Shown piece by piece: positions 34,417-43,178 of a DNA stretch of 58,576 nt. The stretch lies in NCBI GenBank assembly GCA_002423025.1, contig DIUN01000018.1, positions 59,492 through 118,067 on the forward strand, in the 5' to 3' direction. The notes beneath the pieces are model-generated. The model ran no database searches and had not been told where the DNA came from. It saw nothing but the letters and a program-made list of their open reading frames with translations. The position numbers and the translations under genes were made by a program. This DNA is from Sphingomonadales bacterium UBA6157. GTDB lineage: Bacteria; Pseudomonadota; Alphaproteobacteria; Sphingomonadales; Sphingomonadaceae. Numbering within the stretch: the stretch's first letter is position 1; every line of letters starts with the position of its first letter.

Positions 34417-35934
34417 ATGGACGCGACGCGGGATGACGCCGGTGGGCAGGGCCTTGATCGCCGCGCGGTGATGCGGCTGGGGCTGGGCGTTTTCGCGGGC
34501 GCGGCGGCAAGCTCTGCCAGCGGCGCGGCGGCAGCGCCGGCGTCGGGCATCGTGGGGATGGACGCTGTTGGCCTGCAGGCGGCAATCCGCAGCCGGACGC
34601 TCTCGTGCGCCGAAGTGATGGCAGCGCATCTCGACCAGATCGAGCGGCTCAACCCCGCCGTCAACGCTATAGTCGCGCTGCAACCGCGCGAGGCTCTGCT
34701 GGCCCAGGCGCGCGACCATGATGCGCAGCTGGCGCGCGGCGAGGCGGTGGGGCCGCTGCACGGTTTTCCCCATGCCGTGAAGGACCTGCAGCCGGTGCGG
34801 GGCATCCGCTACACGCAAGGCTCCCCGATGTTCCGGGACAGGGTGGCGGTGGCGGATGGCCCCGGCGCCGAGCGGCTGCGCAAGGCCGGTGCCATCTTCA
34901 TCGGCAAGACCAACACGCCGGAGTTCGGCCTTGGCTCGCACACCTACAATCCGGTCTATGGCGCCACCCGCAATGCCTATGACCAGCGCAAGTCTGCCGG
35001 CGGCAGCAGCGGCGGCGCGGCGGTGGCGCTGGCGCTGCGCATGGTGCCGCTGGCCGATGGCAGCGACTATGGTGGGAGCCTGCGCAACCCTGCGGGCTGG
35101 AACGGCGTGTTTGGCTTTCGCCCCAGCCTTGGCGCCACGGCCGGGCGGGGCCGGGAGGTCTGGCTGGCCGGGCAGGGCGTGCAGGGGCCGATGGCGCGAA
35201 CCGTGGCGGACCTGGCGCTGCTCCATGCGGTGCAGAGCGGCTTCGAGGCCGGCGGGGCGCTGACGGAAAGCATCAAGGGCAAGCGCATCGGCTGGGCCGG
35301 GGATTTCGGCGGTGCCTTGCCCTATGAACCGGGGGTGCTGGAGACCTGCCGCGGCGCGCTCAAGACCTTCGAGGCGCTGGGCTGCCCGGTGGAGGAGGCG
35401 TTTCCCGATTATGCGGTGGAGAAAGCCTGGCAGGCCTTTGTGCGCCTGCGCGGCTGGCAGACGGGCAACACGCTCAATGCCTATTATCGGGACCCGGCAA
35501 AGCGCGCCCTGCTGAAGCCGGAAGCCGTGTTCGAAGTCGAGACCGGGCTCGGCATGTCGGCCTTCGATGTGCTCTCCGAGGCGGCCGTGCGTGCCGAGTG
35601 GAGCCAGGCGGTGAGCACATTCTTCGAGCGCTTTGATTATCTCATTGTGCCCACCGCGCAGGTCTTTCCCTTCGATGTGGCACAAACCTGGCCGCGCGCC
35701 ATCGCCGGCCGCACCATGCGGACCTACCATGAGTGGATGGCGGCGCAGTGCATCATCACGCTGGCGGGCTGCCCGTCCCTCGCCGTACCGGCGGGCTTCG
35801 GGCCGGGGGGCCAGCCGATGGGGGTGCAGATCATCGCGCCGCTCGGGCGTGAGGCGGCGTGCTTCAGCCTCGCGGCGGCCTATGAGGCCGCGGCCGGTGC
35901 GGCGGTGGTCCGCCCTTCGGCGCTGCTGCGGTGA
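34417..35934 (+). CDS. Tat-exported amidase (amidase-signature family)
   Basis: 505 residues. The N-terminus is a twin-arginine signal (LDRRAVMRLGLGVFAGAAASSASGAAA), so it is periplasmic unlike the amidase at 31641. The triad regions are LHGFPHAVKDLQ (Lys), SAGGSSGGAAVALALRM (cis-Ser) and ADGSDYGGSLRNPAG (nucleophile Ser). It is followed 40 bases later by madL and madM on the same strand. Malonamidase E2 is a known amidase-signature enzyme giving malonate, so release of malonate from malonamate for uptake by MadLM is a fair hypothesis, not shown by sequence. Confidence 0.88.
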   Translation: MDATRDDAGGQGLDRRAVMRLGLGVFAGAAASSASGAAAAPASGIVGMDAVGLQAAIRSRTLSCAEVMAAHLDQIERLNPAVNAIVALQPREALLAQARDHDAQLARGEAVGPLHGFPHAVKDLQPVRGIRYTQGSPMFRDRVAVADGPGAERLRKAGAIFIGKTNTPEFGLGSHTYNPVYGATRNAYDQRKSAGGSSGGAAVALALRMVPLADGSDYGGSLRNPAGWNGVFGFRPSLGATAGRGREVWLAGQGVQGPMARTVADLALLHAVQSGFEAGGALTESIKGKRIGWAGDFGGALPYEPGVLETCRGALKTFEALGCPVEEAFPDYAVEKAWQAFVRLRGWQTGNTLNAYYRDPAKRALLKPEAVFEVETGLGMSAFDVLSEAAVRAEWSQAVSTFFERFDYLIVPTAQVFPFDVAQTWPRAIAGRTMRTYHEWMAAQCIITLAGCPSLAVPAGFGPGGQPMGVQIIAPLGREAACFSLAAAYEAAAGAAVVRPSALLR

Positions 35935-35974
35935 GGCTTTTTGAGCGCATTTTTGCCAGGGCGGGAGCCATGAC

Positions 35975-36403
35975 ATGACCATTTATGGTGTCGCCCTGCT
36001 TGCCGCCTGCACGCTGCTCGGCGTGCTACTGGGGGATATGCTCGGCGCGGCATTGGGCATCGATGCCAATGTCGGCGGAGTCGGCATCGCCATGGTGATG
36101 CTGATCGCCGCCCGGCTGTGGCTGCTGCGGCGCGGGCTGCTGGGTGAGGGCGTGCGCTTCGGCATCGCCTTCTGGGGCGCGCTCTACATCCCGATCGTGG
36201 TGGCGATGGCGGCCACCCAGAATGTCGTGGGCGCGGTGAAGGCCGGGCCGATGGTGGCGGTCGCGGCGGTTGGCGCGGTGGCGCTGTGCTTCGGCGTCGT
36301 CGCGCTGATGGGCCGGTTCGGCGGCCCGGTGGAGACGATGGACGAGGCGGAGGCGCGCCAGCTTGGCGAGGCCGCTGCCGAGCCCGCCGGCACGGCGCCA
36401 TGA
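35975..36403 (+). CDS. madL: Malonate transporter subunit MadL
   Basis: 142 residues with four predicted membrane segments (VALLAACTLLGVLLGDMLG, GVGIAMVMLIAARLWLL, LYIPIVVAMAATQNVV, VAVAAVGAVALCFGVVALMG). The composition and the IDANVGGVGIAMVMLI stretch fit MadL, the small half of the two-subunit sodium-malonate symporter of the MadL/MadM type. GGGAG precedes the start. Its stop overlaps the madM start by 4 bases. Confidence 0.88.
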   Translation: MTIYGVALLAACTLLGVLLGDMLGAALGIDANVGGVGIAMVMLIAARLWLLRRGLLGEGVRFGIAFWGALYIPIVVAMAATQNVVGAVKAGPMVAVAAVGAVALCFGVVALMGRFGGPVETMDEAEARQLGEAAAEPAGTAP

Positions 36404-37158
36404 TCGCGCAGGTGCTCGAAGCGCAGGGGCTGCTGACGGCCTTTGCGTTCATCGGCCTTGTCATGGGGCTTTCGGCGGCGGTGTCGCGCTATCTCACCTT
36501 TGGCCGCATCCATGGCTCGGCGATTGCGGTGCTGGCCGGGCTGGCGCTGGCCTGGGCCGGCGGCAGCATGACGGGCGGCACGCATGGGCTGGCGGATATC
36601 CCCATGCTCTCCGGCATCGGCCTGATGGGCGGTGCGATGCTGCGGGATTTTGCCATCGTCGCCACGGCGTTTGAAGTGGATGTCGCCAAGGCCAGGGCCG
36701 CCGGGCTGTATGGCGCGCTGGCGTTGGCGCTGGGGCTTGTCCTGCCGTTCACTGTCGGGGTGCTCGTGGCGCTGGCCTATGGCTATACGGACGCGGTTTC
36801 GCTCACCACCATCGGCGCCGGGGCGATCACCTATATCGTCGGGCCGGTGACAGGGGCGGCGCTGGGCGCCAATTCCGAAGTCATGGCCATTTCCATCGCC
36901 ATCGGCGTGCTCAAGGCGATTCTGGTGATGGCCGGCACGCCGTTCCTGGCGCGGGTGATGGGGCTGGACAACAGCCGCAGCGCGATGGTGTTCGGCGGGC
37001 TGATGGCCACTACCAGCGGCGTCTCGGGCGGGCTGGCGGCAACGGACCGCCGGCTGGTGCCCTATGGCGCGCTCACCGCGACGTTCAGCACCGGCCTTGG
37101 CTGCCTGTTCGGGCCTTCGCTGCTCTACCTGGCGGTGCGCGCCCTCATCGGGGGTTAG
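36400..37158 (+). CDS. madM: Malonate transporter subunit MadM
   Basis: 252 residues, about eight hydrophobic segments. Recognisable MadM sequence includes LTFGRIHGSAIAVLAGLALAWAGG, DIPMLSGIGLMGGAMLRDFAIVATAFEVD and GPVTGAALGANSEVMAISIAIGVLKA. The ATG at 36400 overlaps the madL stop. The usual malonate decarboxylase (mad/mdc) genes do not follow in this window. Its last 14 bases overlap the converging LysR gene. Confidence 0.9.
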   Translation: MIAQVLEAQGLLTAFAFIGLVMGLSAAVSRYLTFGRIHGSAIAVLAGLALAWAGGSMTGGTHGLADIPMLSGIGLMGGAMLRDFAIVATAFEVDVAKARAAGLYGALALALGLVLPFTVGVLVALAYGYTDAVSLTTIGAGAITYIVGPVTGAALGANSEVMAISIAIGVLKAILVMAGTPFLARVMGLDNSRSAMVFGGLMATTSGVSGGLAATDRRLVPYGALTATFSTGLGCLFGPSLLYLAVRALIGG

Positions 37159-38053
37159 GCCGTGCATCGCCGCTCGGCATCGGCGACGGTTGCAGCAGCT
37201 CCTTCAGGATGGCCTTGGGGAAGCGCCGCTCGATGGAGACGGCAAAGAACGCTTCGGAAATGCCCGGAAGCTGCCCGGCCTCGATGAGCAGGCCCGAGGC
37301 CAGCTCGTCCTGCACCACGATCGGCGGCAGCACGGCCAGGCCAATGCCCTCGCGGGCCAGCAGGCGCATCATGGCCATGTCATCCACTTCGGCGGCGATC
37401 TGCGGGCGAACGCCAAGGCTGCTGGCCAGCGCATCGAAGCCGGTGCGCACGCTGCTGTCGGAGGTTGGCACGATCACGGGGTGATGGGCGAGCAGGCCGG
37501 CAAGGTCCATCGCACCCGCCAGCATCCGGGGCGGCCCGATCAGGCTGACGCGCTGCTCGGCGAGCTTGTGGGAGATGAACGGGGTCAGTGCGTCGGTGGC
37601 GGGCGCCTGGTTGGTCAGCACGATATCGAGATCGAGTGAGAGCAGCCCGCGCAGCAGCTCGGGAGCACTGCCGGAGCGCAGGATGACTTCGATATCGGAG
37701 CGCCCCAGCACGGGCCGCAGGAAGCCGATCTGAAAGTTGCGGGAGAGCGTGGCGAGCGCGCCGATGCGCACGGCCTGTCGCGTCGTGCCGGTTTGCCGCA
37801 GCGTGCCGATCAGTTCCTCGCCGGTGGCGAAAATGGCATCGGCGTGATCGAGCGCGACGCGGCCGGCCTCGGTGAGATGCAGTTTGCGGCCGCGGCGCTC
37901 GAACAGCGGGTGGCCCAGCCTGTCCTCCAGCTTGCGGATCTGCACCGAGAGTGCGGACTGGGAAATGTTGAGCCGCTCGGCGGTGCGGGTGAGGTTTCCA
38001 TCCTGCGCCACGGCCCAGAAATAGCGCAGATGATTGTAGTTCAGCTCGCTCAT
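37145..38053 (-). CDS. LysR-family transcriptional regulator (NhaR-like), probable regulator of dab genes
   Basis: 302 residues. The N-terminal winged helix-turn-helix is NYNHLRYFWAVAQDGNLTRTAERLNISQSALSVQIRKLEDRLGHPLFER, and a periplasmic-binding-protein-like effector domain follows. The FWAVA start is typical of NhaR-type members. It is transcribed divergently from dabB with a perfect palindrome in the gap beside its own start, so autoregulation and control of dabBA are the natural reading. It converges on madM, which makes control of madLM less likely. Confidence 0.9.
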   Translation of the reverse strand: MSELNYNHLRYFWAVAQDGNLTRTAERLNISQSALSVQIRKLEDRLGHPLFERRGRKLHLTEAGRVALDHADAIFATGEELIGTLRQTGTTRQAVRIGALATLSRNFQIGFLRPVLGRSDIEVILRSGSAPELLRGLLSLDLDIVLTNQAPATDALTPFISHKLAEQRVSLIGPPRMLAGAMDLAGLLAHHPVIVPTSDSSVRTGFDALASSLGVRPQIAAEVDDMAMMRLLAREGIGLAVLPPIVVQDELASGLLIEAGQLPGISEAFFAVSIERRFPKAILKELLQPSPMPSGDARPNPR

Positions 38054-38055
38054 AA

Positions 38056-38074
38056 CGTTCGTTTAAAACGAACG
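38056..38074. promoter_or_regulatory. Candidate LysR operator: 19-bp perfect palindrome
   Basis: CGTTCGTTTAAAACGAACG, a perfect dyad about a central base, lies 3 bases before the LysR start codon and 88 bases before the dabB start. It sits in an AT-rich patch. Position and symmetry suit an autoregulatory and activating LysR-type site. Confidence 0.65.
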
Positions 38075-38098
38075 ATAAGCCATAAACAATGAATTTTT

Positions 38099-38119
38099 TA
38101 GTGGTTCCGGAATCCACTA
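38099..38119. promoter_or_regulatory. Second dyad in the lysR-dabB gap
   Basis: Arms TAGTGG and CCACTA flank TTCCGGAA, making a short stem-loop or a second protein-binding dyad about 43 bases before the dabB start. Confidence 0.4.
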
Positions 38120-38161
38120 CCCAGCGCAGCAGACCCGAACGACACCGAAAGGGGATGTTGG

Positions 38162-39721
38162 TTGCCACAGAATCTTCTGCCGCTGGCCGCGCCTGTGCTG
38201 CTGCTCCTGGCGGCGCTTGCAGGCTTTGCCGGCCCACAGTTCCGGCCCCGCATTCCGGCCATGGTTGCCGAGGGCCTGGCCTTGGCCGCGCTCGCCGTCG
38301 CCGTACTGTCCGCAGCGCTGCTCATCGCGTCCGGCGCGGGCACCAGCCCGTTGCTGGGCAGCCATGGCATCGGCCTCTCGGTGCGGCTGGACGCCGTGAG
38401 CGTCACCATGCTGCTGCTGGTGGCGTTCATCGGCTGGGTCGTGGTGCGCTATTCGGCGGTTTATCTTGATGGCGAGGCGCGGCAGGGCGTGTTCCTCGGC
38501 TGGCTGTGCGCCACGCTGGCCAGCGTCATGCTGCTGGTCCTCTCCGGCAACCTGGTCCAGCTTGTCATCGCCTGGGTCGCCACCAGCCTGAGCCTGCACC
38601 GGCTGCTGCTGTTCTACCCGGGGCGGGTGGCGGCACAGCGGGCTGCCGCCAAGAAGTTCGTCACGGCACGCATTGCCGATGTCGCGCTGGCAAGTGCCGC
38701 TCTCCTGCTGGCGCTCGGCTATGGCACCACCGATATCACCGCCATCCTTGTCGCGGCGCGGGCTGGGGTGGAGCTGGAGTCGGGCATTGCCGCGATGGTC
38801 CTGCTGGCGCTGGCGGCGCTGCTGAAATCGGCACAGTTTCCGGTCCATGGCTGGCTCACCGAAGTCATGGAGGCGCCCACTCCGGTTTCGGCGCTGCTCC
38901 ATGCCGGCGTCATCAATGCCGGCGGCTTCGTGCTCATCCGCCTTGCCGATGTGATGCTGCTGGCGCCCGGCGTGCTGGCGGCGCTGGTGCTGATCGGCGG
39001 GTTCACGGCGCTGTTCGGCGGCCTTGTCATGCTCACCCAGCCGGCGGTGAAGACCTCGCTGGCCTGGTCCACCGTGGCGCAGATGGGCTTCATGATCATG
39101 CAATGCGGGCTGGCGCTGTTCCCGCTGGCGCTGCTCCATATCGTGGCGCACTCGCTCTACAAGGCGCACTCCTTCCTGGCCTCGGGCGGGGCTGTCGAGC
39201 GGATTGCCGCCGCCGGCCGGCCGGGGCCCGTCGCCATCCCCGATGCACGGGCTGTGGGCCGGGCGTTCCTGGCGGCGCTGGCGGTCTATGCGCTGGTCAG
39301 CCTCGGGTTCGATTTCCACGGCAGCTCGCCGCAGGCCATCGCGCTGGGTGCGATCCTGATCTTCGGCGTCGCTTATCTTTTCGCCCAGGGGCTGGCCGAT
39401 GCCGCGCCGCGCGCCCTCACCCGCCGGATGACAGCCTATTCGCTGGCGGCGTCGCTGGGGTATTTCACCCTGCACGCCCTCGCCATGTCGCTCACCGGCG
39501 CCACCCTGCCGCTGGCGCCGCCGCCCGGCGCGCTGGAATGGGCGCTGATCGTGCTGGCCGTGCTCAGCTTCGGCACTGTTGCCGTGGCGCAGGCGATGTT
39601 TCCGCTCTGGGCCTTTCACCCGGCTGCGGCCGGGCTGCGTGTCCATCTTTCCAACGGCCTTTATGCCAATGCCCTGTTCGACCGGATGCTCGGCGGCTGG
39701 GCAGTGCGGGGGCGCTCGTGA
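38162..39721 (+). CDS. dabB: DabB: proton-conducting NuoL-like membrane subunit of the DAB inorganic-carbon transporter
   Basis: 519 residues of the complex-I antiporter-like family, with about 13-14 membrane segments. Visible core sequence: KSAQFPVHGWLTEVMEAPTPVSALLHAGVINAGGFVLIRLAD and TSLAWSTVAQMGFMIMQCGLALFPLALLHIVAHSLYKAHSFLASG. DabB conducts cations to drive the carbonic-anhydrase-like DabA so that CO2 is trapped as bicarbonate. The start is a TTG with AAAGGGGA 7 bases upstream; an ATG nearby is out of frame. DabA follows 20 bases later. Confidence 0.9.
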   Translation: MPQNLLPLAAPVLLLLAALAGFAGPQFRPRIPAMVAEGLALAALAVAVLSAALLIASGAGTSPLLGSHGIGLSVRLDAVSVTMLLLVAFIGWVVVRYSAVYLDGEARQGVFLGWLCATLASVMLLVLSGNLVQLVIAWVATSLSLHRLLLFYPGRVAAQRAAAKKFVTARIADVALASAALLLALGYGTTDITAILVAARAGVELESGIAAMVLLALAALLKSAQFPVHGWLTEVMEAPTPVSALLHAGVINAGGFVLIRLADVMLLAPGVLAALVLIGGFTALFGGLVMLTQPAVKTSLAWSTVAQMGFMIMQCGLALFPLALLHIVAHSLYKAHSFLASGGAVERIAAAGRPGPVAIPDARAVGRAFLAALAVYALVSLGFDFHGSSPQAIALGAILIFGVAYLFAQGLADAAPRALTRRMTAYSLAASLGYFTLHALAMSLTGATLPLAPPPGALEWALIVLAVLSFGTVAVAQAMFPLWAFHPAAAGLRVHLSNGLYANALFDRMLGGWAVRGRS

Positions 39722-39741
39722 TTCATCCGGAGGTAGTCCCC

Positions 39742-42171
39742 ATGTTGCAGTTGGTTGAAACGCCAGGCGATCCCGCCATCCTGATCGGTGCGGCCGATGC
39801 GGCGCTGCGGGCCATCCCGCCGCTGTGGCCGCTGGGCTCGAGCGTCGCGGTCAACCCCTACCTCGGCCAGGCGGATGAGCCGCTCGCCGCGGTGGGGGCG
39901 CGGCTGGCGCGGGTGGCGGGCACTCCGGTCACCATGCCGCGGCGCTGGTATGCCGAGCGCATCGCCTCCGGCGAGATCAGCGATGCCGACCTGGAGGCGG
40001 CGCTCGCTGCCGCGCCCTTTGCCGGTCGCCCGCGCGGGCTGGCGGCGCTCAAGGCCTCGGCGGCGCAGCCGGTTGCGGCGCCGGTCGCGCTGCCCACGGT
40101 GGCGGAGCTCGCTGCCGAGGCCTCGGGCATAGATTGGCCCGGCATCATCGCCGATCGCTTCGGTGCCTGGGCCGGCGCCTGGCTGGATGCAGGCCAGGCG
40201 CTCTGGGCGGCGCCGCGCGGGCCAGGCGCCTATGCGGCGTGGCGGGCGGTCGCGACGCATGACCTGACGCCGGAGATTCTCGGGCTGCGCGGCTTTGCGG
40301 CTTTTGTGGCACTGGCGCCCGATGCCGCCGCTGCTGCGCTGGCGCGCGCGGTGCTGACGCTCGGCATGCCGGCCGAGGCGCTGGAAACCGGCTTTCACCG
40401 CCTGCTGGTGACGCTGGGGGGCTGGGCGCAGTTTGCGCGCTACCACCTGTGGCAGGCGGAGCTCGCCGGCACCCGGGATGCCAGCCTCTTCGAGTTCCTG
40501 GCCATCCGGCTGCTCTGGGAGGAGGCGCTGTTCCTCCAGTATCGTGACAGGATCGGCGCGCGCTGGGCCGGGGTGCTGGCCGAGCATGCGCGGCCGGTGC
40601 AGGCTTCCGAGGCGCAGATTGTCGATGCGATTCTGCAGGAAGCAGCGGACCGTGCGGCCCAGCGCCGCCTTGCCGATGTGCTGGCGGGGCCGGCGGCGGC
40701 GGAGCGCTGCGAGCCGCCGGTGCTGCAGGCGGCCTTCTGCATCGATGTCCGTTCCGAGGTGTTTCGCCGGGCGCTCGAATCGGTTGATCCGCGCGTGCAG
40801 ACATTGGGCTTTGCCGGCTTCTTCGGTCTGGCCACCGCGCACCGGCGCTTTGCCTCGGATGTGGTGGAGCATCGCTTGCCGGTGCTGCTCAACCCCGGCG
40901 TGACGACCTGCTCGGGCGGGCGGGATGATGCCGAGGCCGATCAGGCGGCCCGCTTCAAGGCGCGGGCCTCGCGCGCCTGGGGGCGGTTCAAGCTGGCGGC
41001 AGTGTCGTCGTTTGCCTTTGTCGAGGCGACGGGGCCGGCGTACATCGTCAAGTTGCTCCGCGATGCGCTTGGCCTCGCACAGTCACCCGTGCCGAACGAC
41101 CCGGCACCCCGGCTCGATCCGGCGCTTGATCTGCCCGCGCGGATCAAGACCGCCGAGGCGGTGCTGCGCGCCATGTCCCTCACACGGGATTTCGCTTCGC
41201 TGGTGCTGCTGGTTGGCCATGGCGGCAATGTCGTCAACAATCCCCATGCCAGCGGGCTGCATTGCGGCGCCTGCGGCGGCTATTCCGGCGAGGTCAACGC
41301 CCGGCTGCTGGCGGCGCTGCTCAACGATCCGATCGTGCGGGCCGGGCTGATCGGGGCGGGTATCGCGATTCCGGACCAGACCCTGTTCGTGGGCGCGCTG
41401 CACGATACGACGACCGATGCGGTGACGCTCTACACGGAAGATCGCCCGTCGCCGGCGCACCGGGCCGAGTTCATCCGGGCGCGCGGCGCGCTTGCTGCCG
41501 CCGGCGCGCTGGCCCGCACCGAGCGTGCCCTGCGGCTGCCGCGCGCCACCGGCCAGGCCAACGTCGCCAAACGCAGCCGGGATTGGGCGGAGACGCGGCC
41601 GGAGTGGGCGCTTGCCGGCTGCCAGGCCTTCATCGCGGCGCCGCGCGCCCGCACCAGGGGCAAGGCCATGGCCGGGCGGGCGTTCCTGCATGATTATGCA
41701 TGGCGGCAGGACAAGGGCTTTGGCGTGCTGGAGCTGATCATGACCGCGCCGGTGGTGGTCGCCAGCTGGATCAGCCTGCAATATTACGGCTCGAGCGTGG
41801 CGCCCGGCGTGTTTGGCGGTGGCAACAAGCTGCTGCACAATGTGGTTGGCGGCATCGGCGTGCTGGAAGGCAATGGCGGCACGCTGCGCGCCGGCCTGCC
41901 CTGGCAATCGGTGCATGACGGCGCCGCGCTGGCGCACGAGCCGCTGCGCCTTGCCGTCTGCATCGAGGCGCCGGTTGCGGCGATGACCGATGTGCTCGAG
42001 CGGCATGCCAATGTCCGCGCGCTGTTCGACAATCGCTGGCTGCACCTGTTCGCACTCGATGATGAAGGGCGGATTGCCTGGCGCTATGCGGGAGGGCTGA
42101 CATGGGAGCCGATGGCCGCCGGCGCCGGGCAGGATTTGCGCTGCGATGTCGAACTGGCGCGGGCCAGCTGA
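39742..42171 (+). CDS. dabA: DabA: DUF2309 beta-carbonic-anhydrase-like subunit of the DAB transporter
   Basis: 809 residues of DUF2309. The zinc and catalytic residues match the pattern known from Halothiobacillus DabA: C333 and D335 (AAFCIDVRSEVFRRALE), H493 (LVGHGG) and C508 (LHCGACGGYSGEVNAR), with the same 15-residue spacing between the last two. DabA with DabB gives energy-dependent one-way hydration of CO2. GGAGGT lies 8 bases before the ATG. The open frame extends back through dabB, but only as a shadow. No RuBisCO is in the window, so bicarbonate supply to carboxylases in a heterotroph is one possible use. Confidence 0.93.
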   Translation: MLQLVETPGDPAILIGAADAALRAIPPLWPLGSSVAVNPYLGQADEPLAAVGARLARVAGTPVTMPRRWYAERIASGEISDADLEAALAAAPFAGRPRGLAALKASAAQPVAAPVALPTVAELAAEASGIDWPGIIADRFGAWAGAWLDAGQALWAAPRGPGAYAAWRAVATHDLTPEILGLRGFAAFVALAPDAAAAALARAVLTLGMPAEALETGFHRLLVTLGGWAQFARYHLWQAELAGTRDASLFEFLAIRLLWEEALFLQYRDRIGARWAGVLAEHARPVQASEAQIVDAILQEAADRAAQRRLADVLAGPAAAERCEPPVLQAAFCIDVRSEVFRRALESVDPRVQTLGFAGFFGLATAHRRFASDVVEHRLPVLLNPGVTTCSGGRDDAEADQAARFKARASRAWGRFKLAAVSSFAFVEATGPAYIVKLLRDALGLAQSPVPNDPAPRLDPALDLPARIKTAEAVLRAMSLTRDFASLVLLVGHGGNVVNNPHASGLHCGACGGYSGEVNARLLAALLNDPIVRAGLIGAGIAIPDQTLFVGALHDTTTDAVTLYTEDRPSPAHRAEFIRARGALAAAGALARTERALRLPRATGQANVAKRSRDWAETRPEWALAGCQAFIAAPRARTRGKAMAGRAFLHDYAWRQDKGFGVLELIMTAPVVVASWISLQYYGSSVAPGVFGGGNKLLHNVVGGIGVLEGNGGTLRAGLPWQSVHDGAALAHEPLRLAVCIEAPVAAMTDVLERHANVRALFDNRWLHLFALDDEGRIAWRYAGGLTWEPMAAGAGQDLRCDVELARAS

Positions 42172-42230
42172 ACCATGGAGTCCACTGCCGTTTCGCGCTT
42201 GGTGCCGCCCGCGCGCTGGGGTGCAGGCGC

Positions 42231-42461
42231 ATGACGCCGGAGCCTGAAGTCGCACTGGCGGCCACCGAGGCGCGCATCGCCTGGGTGCTGGATCACCCGG
42301 CGATGAGCCCCTGGCTCAAGGAGGCGCTGCGCGCCGCTGTCCGCAGCGATCCCGTTGCCAGCGCCAATGATGCGGAGATCCTGCGCCACCTGCTCCAGCA
42401 CCGGGCACAGGCCTGGACCCGCAAGACCTTCGCGCATCTGCTCGGCCCCGAGGAGTTCTAG
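42231..42461 (+). CDS. Small protein downstream of dabA, function unknown
   Basis: 76 residues, soluble and helical: TEARIAWVLDHPAMSPWLKEALRAAV, then NDAEILRHLLQHRAQAW. It starts 59 bases after the dabA stop on the same strand and its codon usage fits a real gene. I do not recognise the family. Its end overlaps the converging isomerase gene by 4 bases. It might be an accessory of the DAB system. Confidence 0.6.
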   Translation: MTPEPEVALAATEARIAWVLDHPAMSPWLKEALRAAVRSDPVASANDAEILRHLLQHRAQAWTRKTFAHLLGPEEF

Positions 42462-43081
42462 GCTGGCGCCTTCAGCCGCGCCAGCGCCTCGCGGACGAGG
42501 ATGATGCGGTCCTGCCCGAAGTACATGTCGTCGCCCACGAAGAAGGTGGGCGTGCCGAAGCCGCCGCGCGTGATGAGCTCCTCGGTGTTGGCGCGCAGCT
42601 GGGCGCGGGCCTCCGGGCCATCGGCGGCTTCCAGTGTTGCCTGCGGGTCGAGCCCGGCGGCGGCGCAGGCCTCGGCGAGTACATCCGGCGCGGCAATGTC
42701 CCGGTCCTCGCCCCAGTAGAGCTCGAAGATGCGGCGGGCCAGCGGCTCGCAGGCGCCCTGCGCATCGGCGACGAGGCAGGCGCGCATGGCGCGGGCGGAG
42801 TTGATGGGGAAGATGCTGGGCGTCCAGCGGATGGCGAGGCCGGAGCGGCGGATCCAGTCGTGCAGGTCCTTGGTGAAGTAACGGGCCTTTGGCACCACCG
42901 GCTTGCTGCGCATCTCATAGACGCTGGGGTTGACGGTGTTGAACACGCCGCCAACGAGAAAGGGCCGCCAGCGGATGGCAAAACCGTCCTCGCTTGCCGC
43001 GGCGGTGAGGGCCTCGAAGCCCAGATAGGTCCAGGGGCTGGAGCAATCGAAAAAGCACTCGACAATCGGCTGGCTGGACAT
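42458..43081 (-). CDS. 2-hydroxychromene-2-carboxylate isomerase-like protein (DsbA superfamily)
   Basis: 207 residues of the kappa-class GST/HCCA-isomerase fold. FFDCSSPWTYLGFEAL holds the catalytic serine of HCCA isomerases, followed by WRPFLVGGVFN, FPINSARAMRACL, and the cis-Pro motif GGFGTPTFFVGDDMYFGQDR. In naphthalene degradation the enzyme isomerises HCCA using glutathione; outside such clusters, as here, the substrate is unknown. Confidence 0.88.
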   Translation of the reverse strand: MSSQPIVECFFDCSSPWTYLGFEALTAAASEDGFAIRWRPFLVGGVFNTVNPSVYEMRSKPVVPKARYFTKDLHDWIRRSGLAIRWTPSIFPINSARAMRACLVADAQGACEPLARRIFELYWGEDRDIAAPDVLAEACAAAGLDPQATLEAADGPEARAQLRANTEELITRGGFGTPTFFVGDDMYFGQDRIILVREALARLKAPA

Positions 43082-43178
43082 GCGGCGTCACTCCTTTTGG
43101 TGCAGCATGGCGCGGTGCGCGGCATCATGCCAGCACCATGGCGGTTGCCATGGGAGGTGGCTCGGCTACCATGAACAA

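Noticed and set aside
38506..39741. In-frame extension of dabA through dabB, suggesting a 1221-residue fusion
   Set aside because: The upstream part is a low-complexity shadow of dabB; a strong ribosome-binding site and ATG at 39742 give the normal DabA length.
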